Assembly (NCBI GenBank): GCA_010279815.1
Contig: QEOQ01000451.1
Span: 606,591 to 670,590 of the forward strand
DNA length: 64,000 bases
From: Brachionus plicatilis
Taxonomy: Eukaryota > Rotifera > Eurotatoria > Ploima > Brachionidae
Reading direction: 5' to 3'
Notes under the pieces: generated by a model
Databases searched by the model: none
The model's input: the letters and a program-made list of their open reading frames with translations, nothing else
Told to the model about the DNA's origin: nothing
Made by a program: the position numbers and the translations under genes
In this document: piece by piece, positions 60,149-64,000 of the stretch
How the letters are laid out: every line of letters begins with the position of its first letter
How positions within the stretch are numbered: the first letter of the stretch is position 1

Positions 60149-61549
60149 TTATTGAATTAATTTAAGCAAAAATGATTTAAAAAATAGAATCAATCTTTCA
60201 AAGCTTTGAGATGAAATGCCTGATTTATTACTTGATATCATAAACATCAATTGGTTATTCCATGTTATTAGATGAATCAAAATAGCTGCATCTATGCTAG
60301 GATATGAATTCTGTGTATCGGTAAAATAAATTTCTTTTAGTAAAAGTGATCCTTTTGGATTTTGATGCTTGTATTTATTTAAATAGGTCCCTACATTACT
60401 AATCACAACATCCCAGGTGGAATTTGAGCTCAAAATTGAGCAGAAATCTTGAATATTTGAAGTTTTTTCAAACATATCATTGGTTTCTGATGTAGCACTG
60501 AAATTGTGCGACTCGTTGAATATGGCACCCGATTCAACACTAGTAAATTCTTGAATAATTCCGTCTAAATATTTTGCATCATCAAAAAAGTTTTCATATT
60601 TTCCAAATTTTGGATAAACTGTGTTTATTGGAACAAGACAAGAAAAATATCCAATATTATTGAAATCCAAAATTGGATCCAAACGAATCCTCAAATTTGC
60701 TGCTACTCCAAATTTTATATCTACTGGATCGGATAAGTTGTTTTCCTTATAAAGCTGTTGAATTGAATAATAAAAACATGTCATTATAAAAGCAGTAAAT
60801 CTGGTTCCATTTTGCTTAGACAGAGAAATTAGTTTGTTGCTTTCTATTTCAGTAAAATTAAAAAATTTTATTTTACAGCCCCTTTCATTTTCACTTTTGA
60901 AAATAGGATCAAATTTAAATTTTGAAGTTTTAATTTTGTTTATTTCTTCGATGTTTTTTAGTTGATCTTTTCCGATCAAATTTTTTCTATTTGTTATTTC
61001 GAACATATTTTCAGTAACTGATAATGGAACGATCATTTCCTGGCACTCAGTGTTGCTCACTAGACTGTTAAGAATATTAGCTATTTCAATTTGAAGAGCC
61101 GTGATATTCAGACCATCTGTAATGAAAAGAGGAAGCCAAAAACTGATAGCATACTTTTTTTTGCCATTTTCATTAAAATCAAAAATGATCATGCGCCAAA
61201 GTTTTTTTTCATAATCAAGCTTTTTTTTAGTAAATTCTTCTAAATAGCTTTGTAATTCATCTCTCGAATTTAGATGAAAAAATAATAAGTCATCTTCGCA
61301 GTCACAATCGGCAAGATGAGCATTTATATTAAAAAATAAATTTTTCTCTTGGTCGGTTAAAATATTTGCTCTCAAAAATGGATGTCTTTTCATCAAAAAA
61401 AATGCAACTTTTTTAAAAATGTCTTTTTTTAGAATTAATAACTCGTCACCTTCAATTATGCCAATACTGAAAACAAGCAAATCTCCGCATTTGTTAAAAT
61501 AGTACAATGAGCGATCATAACTCGAAAAAGGTTTCTTTATAGTTTCCAT
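60149..61549 (-). CDS. Condensation-domain / acyltransferase-fold protein
   Basis: Single exon, 466 aa, with the start ATG at 61549. The overall pattern resembles the CoA-dependent acyltransferase fold (NRPS condensation domains and alcohol acetyltransferases): an N-terminal FLMKRHPFLRANI segment, a central motif at residues 140-146 (PLFITDG) in the place of HHxxxDG, and a later DFNNIGYFSCLVPI segment followed by a core-like FCSILSSNSTWDVVISNVGTYL. The Asp-Gly pair is kept, but the two His, including the catalytic base, are Pro and Leu. That suggests a non-catalytic or altered member. No signal peptide or membrane helix. Substrate unknown; assigned from pattern only. Confidence 0.55.
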   Translation of the reverse strand: METIKKPFSSYDRSLYYFNKCGDLLVFSIGIIEGDELLILKKDIFKKVAFFLMKRHPFLRANILTDQEKNLFFNINAHLADCDCEDDLLFFHLNSRDELQSYLEEFTKKKLDYEKKLWRMIIFDFNENGKKKYAISFWLPLFITDGLNITALQIEIANILNSLVSNTECQEMIVPLSVTENMFEITNRKNLIGKDQLKNIEEINKIKTSKFKFDPIFKSENERGCKIKFFNFTEIESNKLISLSKQNGTRFTAFIMTCFYYSIQQLYKENNLSDPVDIKFGVAANLRIRLDPILDFNNIGYFSCLVPINTVYPKFGKYENFFDDAKYLDGIIQEFTSVESGAIFNESHNFSATSETNDMFEKTSNIQDFCSILSSNSTWDVVISNVGTYLNKYKHQNPKGSLLLKEIYFTDTQNSYPSIDAAILIHLITWNNQLMFMISSNKSGISSQSFERLILFFKSFLLKLIQ

Positions 61550-62193
61550 TTAGAAGCTATAAACGAAAATTTATATTAAAATTGAAAAAAATCTCAACCT
61601 TTAATATTTAAAAAAAAAAATTTGATTAAAATTTAATATTATAAAATGCTAATTTGATTTTAAAATAAAAAAAACACGAATATTTATTTAATGTAAATTT
61701 TTCAGTTATCTATTTACTTAAAGATTAAGAGAGGTTGATTTATAAGAAACGTATGCCTTTAGATAAGACTTAGACATTAGAAAAACCTTTGAATTATAAA
61801 AAGTCTTTTTTCTTGAAAAAAATACCATTTTTCAATCAAAAAGTGAATCTTTCAGATTTTTAAAAATTTTACTTAATTTGATGTCAAGAATATTAAGATC
61901 GAGAAAAGAGCTTCAAAGCGAAACGAAACAAAAAAAATGTTATCAATTATAAATTAATATTTTTTAACTCTTGATAAAATGCAAGAGAAAAAATTAATTT
62001 TTTGAAAGTTATTCAATATTGTTGGAAAAAATTGATTTTGAATGAAAAGCATGTAAATATTAATATTTGCATCAAAAAATTTAATTGATTTTTAAAACAC
62101 TTCGAGCCCAAAATTTAATGAAAATTACTAAAAAAATTGAGTTTGAAAATTTTATTAAAATTAAAGTAAAAATATTAAATCTAAATCAGCAGT
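61550..62193. other. Intergenic spacer
   Basis: AT-rich; no feature seen except the probable AK8 polyadenylation signal at 62151-62156. Confidence 0.6.
62151..62156 (-). terminator. Polyadenylation signal of AK8
   Basis: AATAAA on the minus strand, about 40 bp past the stop codon at 62194. Confidence 0.55.
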
Positions 62194-63521
62194 TTAACTC
62201 GTTTCATCATAACTTTTCGGAATCGGATTGACAATACCCGACTCAATTGATTCAAATACAGTGTTAGGATCTTGATCAGCGTTCACGTGAATTCCAGTAT
62301 ATTCATAGTAATCAATCATGTGTCTAACATTATTGTAAAATACATTAATTCTGGTGCGAATATTAGCCTCAGTATCATTAGCTTTTTGAGTAAGTCTATC
62401 TCGAATTTCTTGAGTCGGAGGTGGATTGAATAGCATATGGTAGCGCTCTCCAGTAATAGGATCCAAATATCGCAGAGTAACTCGTTCCATGATAGAATCA
62501 GGCGGTATGTCCATAAAAAAAACTCTATTTGGAGTAAAACCATTTCGTTCCAAAGTTTCCGCTTGATCTCGATTACGAGGAAATCCATGCAGAACCCATC
62601 CTCTTGATACACAGTCTAATTTCCCGAGTCTTTCAACCAAAAGAGGAACTACCAAGCTATCAGGAACTTTTTTTGGCAAAAAAAGAGAAATTTTAAAATA
62701 ATTTTTTTTCTAAATTATGCTACTTGGTGAGCGTCGATGAAAATGAGGTTTTATTGCCAAGCCAAGTACAGTTTCATTAGCTACTGCTTCTTTTATCAAA
62801 TTGCTTATTGACACATTAACAATGTCATATTTTTTGGCCAAAGCAGAAGCTTGAGTTCTTCTTCCTGATCCGTATGGACCAATGAGCAAGATTCTGGGAG
62901 TAATTGGAGCCTGTGAACGAGCTGGGCGACTGACGTAATCCAAAACTATGAAAAATAGTAAACAAAAATAAAAGTGTTTGTTATTTTAAGTTTTACTTTG
63001 ATTAAAAACATCGCCTTTTGGCTGATCGACATTAATTTTTTTGATTGTTGCTTTGAAACATTCAAGTATTCCCTCAATATGTCTATTATAATTGATTAAT
63101 CTTTGGAACAAGTCTTCTTCGGTGTATTTTTCTGGAACAACTAGTCGATTTTGAATCGTGTTTTCACTAGGCCAATCAAAAGTAGTATGATAAATATCTT
63201 GTAAAAATTAATTTAAAATTTTGGCTATTTTTGGAAAGAAAGTGTCAAAAACCTCCATTTTTTGGATCAACGCGCTTTCCAGCAGCTCTTTCAATCAACA
63301 TTGAATCCTCGCCGGTCAACACAACTAAAATTATTGCTGTATAATCAGGAAAAATATAAATTTCAATTACCAGTATGCTTTGGAAATATTCCATTAGATA
63401 ATAAAGCTAAAGCTTGAGGTCTTGTTTCTGGAAAGCTTTCCAGTATCCATCCTTTGCGAACACAATCATAGTCTTCGATTCTGTGCTTTATGATTTTCAC
63501 CCAATCATTTGGTTGAAGACT
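62194..63521 (-). CDS. AK8: Adenylate kinase 8, partial (5' end not in model)
   Basis: AK8 is a nucleoside monophosphate kinase with two tandem kinase domains, associated with motile cilia. Visible exons are 63521-63371, 63324-63253, 63197-62997, 62945-62724 and 62666-62194; the junctions are consistent, each at phase 1. The first two encode the end of kinase domain 1 (GWILESFPETRPQALAL, VVLTGEDSMLIERAAGKRVD) and the next begins DIYHTTFDWP. Domain 2 has the P-loop region ILLIGPYGSGRRTQ, then GWVLHGFPRNRDQAETL, RVFFMDIPPDSIMERVTLR, TGERYHMLFNPPPTQEIRDR and DQDPNTVFESIESGIVNPIP, matching vertebrate AK8 closely. The P-loop Lys is replaced by Arg (GPYGSGRRT). N-terminal exons lie beyond 63521, perhaps outside the window. 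The first exon could instead begin at 63519. Confidence 0.92.
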
Positions 63522-64000
63522 CTAAAATTAAGACACTAATTTAAAAAAAGGAGAAAAATTTTAAATTTACAAAAAAATTCTAAAGTTGACTCGAGAATTT
63601 TTATAGAATTCTAAGGAAATCTCGGTAATTTGATTAAATTTATAAAAATTCACGTAAAATATCGTAAAATCAAAAAAAACTAAATGAAGAATGAAGGAAA
63701 ATTTTCGAGAAAATCGTAATTTTACGTTTACTCTTTTAATCTTTAGTAAAATAAAATTAAGAAGAATAAAATCAAATTTTCTGCAATTAATTTGATTTTT
63801 GAGGATTCATTTACAAATTCTATTTATTTTTAATGAATAAATTTTAACAAAAATTGACGTTTTTTACCTTAAATTTTAAAAATTTAAATTGAATTTATTA
63901 CTAGATAAAATTAAGTACAAATTAAAGTAAAATTTTGCCAAGTTCTTGTGTCAAATCACCAGTAATTGATGTTAGATTTAAATTGGAATTTTAAATTTAC
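63522..64000. other. AK8 intron or upstream flank, probable MITE
   Basis: No further AK8 exon was recognised before the window edge. Most of this stretch looks like a copy of the ACGTAAAAT-rich MITE family. Confidence 0.5.
63622..63962. mobile_element. Probable MITE related to the one at 16341
   Basis: The left end GGTAATTTGATTAAA with a nearby CACGTAAAATATCG resembles GGTGATTTGATTAAA at 16344. The right end TCAAATCACCAG followed by TA is its inverse. The left boundary is imprecise. Confidence 0.45.

Noticed and set aside
1..64000. tRNA, rRNA and spliced-leader genes, CRISPR arrays, operons and ribosome-binding sites
   Set aside because: No cloverleaf boxes, rRNA segments or regularly spaced repeat arrays were seen. 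The genes are spliced eukaryotic genes, so prokaryotic signals do not apply.

Overview
This is a eukaryotic, intron-bearing, very AT-rich window. For example, positions 22021-22080 hold only 13 G+C of 60. Gene models rest on reading-frame continuity across GT..AG introns, many of them only about 45-70 bp long. The gene set is animal: furry, an SLC15 peptide transporter, an ABCB1-type P-glycoprotein and adenylate kinase 8. Together with the compact AT-rich introns and small RING and leucine-rich-repeat genes of unfamiliar type, it fits a small invertebrate. A monogonont rotifer such as Brachionus is my best guess, but this is an inference.

Layout. 1-2573: no gene seen. 2574-19101 (minus): furry (fry). 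Its five N-terminal exons, including one enormous 9,044-bp exon at 7016-16059, are firm; five more exons at 2574-5366 are the probable C-terminus, with one connecting exon unresolved. 19102-25700: gene desert with a piggyBac-type MITE. 25701-30144 (plus): a two-exon SLC15 oligopeptide transporter whose single intron holds two dead LINE tails and a foldback element. 30566-31310: a Tc1/mariner-type element with TA target duplications. 33408-35460 (minus): a four-exon secreted single-Ig-domain protein. 35461-44872: gene desert with one striking hairpin. 44873-48076: a divergent pair of RING/zinc-finger genes. 48886-49240: a decayed or unresolved small gene. 49791-51015 (minus): a two-exon leucine-rich-repeat protein. 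53110-58075 (plus): a complete 17-exon ABCB1/MDR exporter of 1,282 aa. 60149-61549 (minus): a condensation/acyltransferase-fold protein. 62194-63521 (minus): the C-terminal part of AK8, running towards the right edge.

The genes do not form a pathway; they look like an ordinary animal gene neighbourhood. The two most unusual signals are compositional and structural. First, the 9-kb fry exon is GC-rich (39/60 G+C at 13441-13500) inside an AT-rich gene whose downstream exons are near 28% (17/60 at 4861-4920). Second, short LINE 3' tails ending in trinucleotide repeats have twice landed inside palindromic DNA elements, each time with a 6-bp target duplication containing TTTA.
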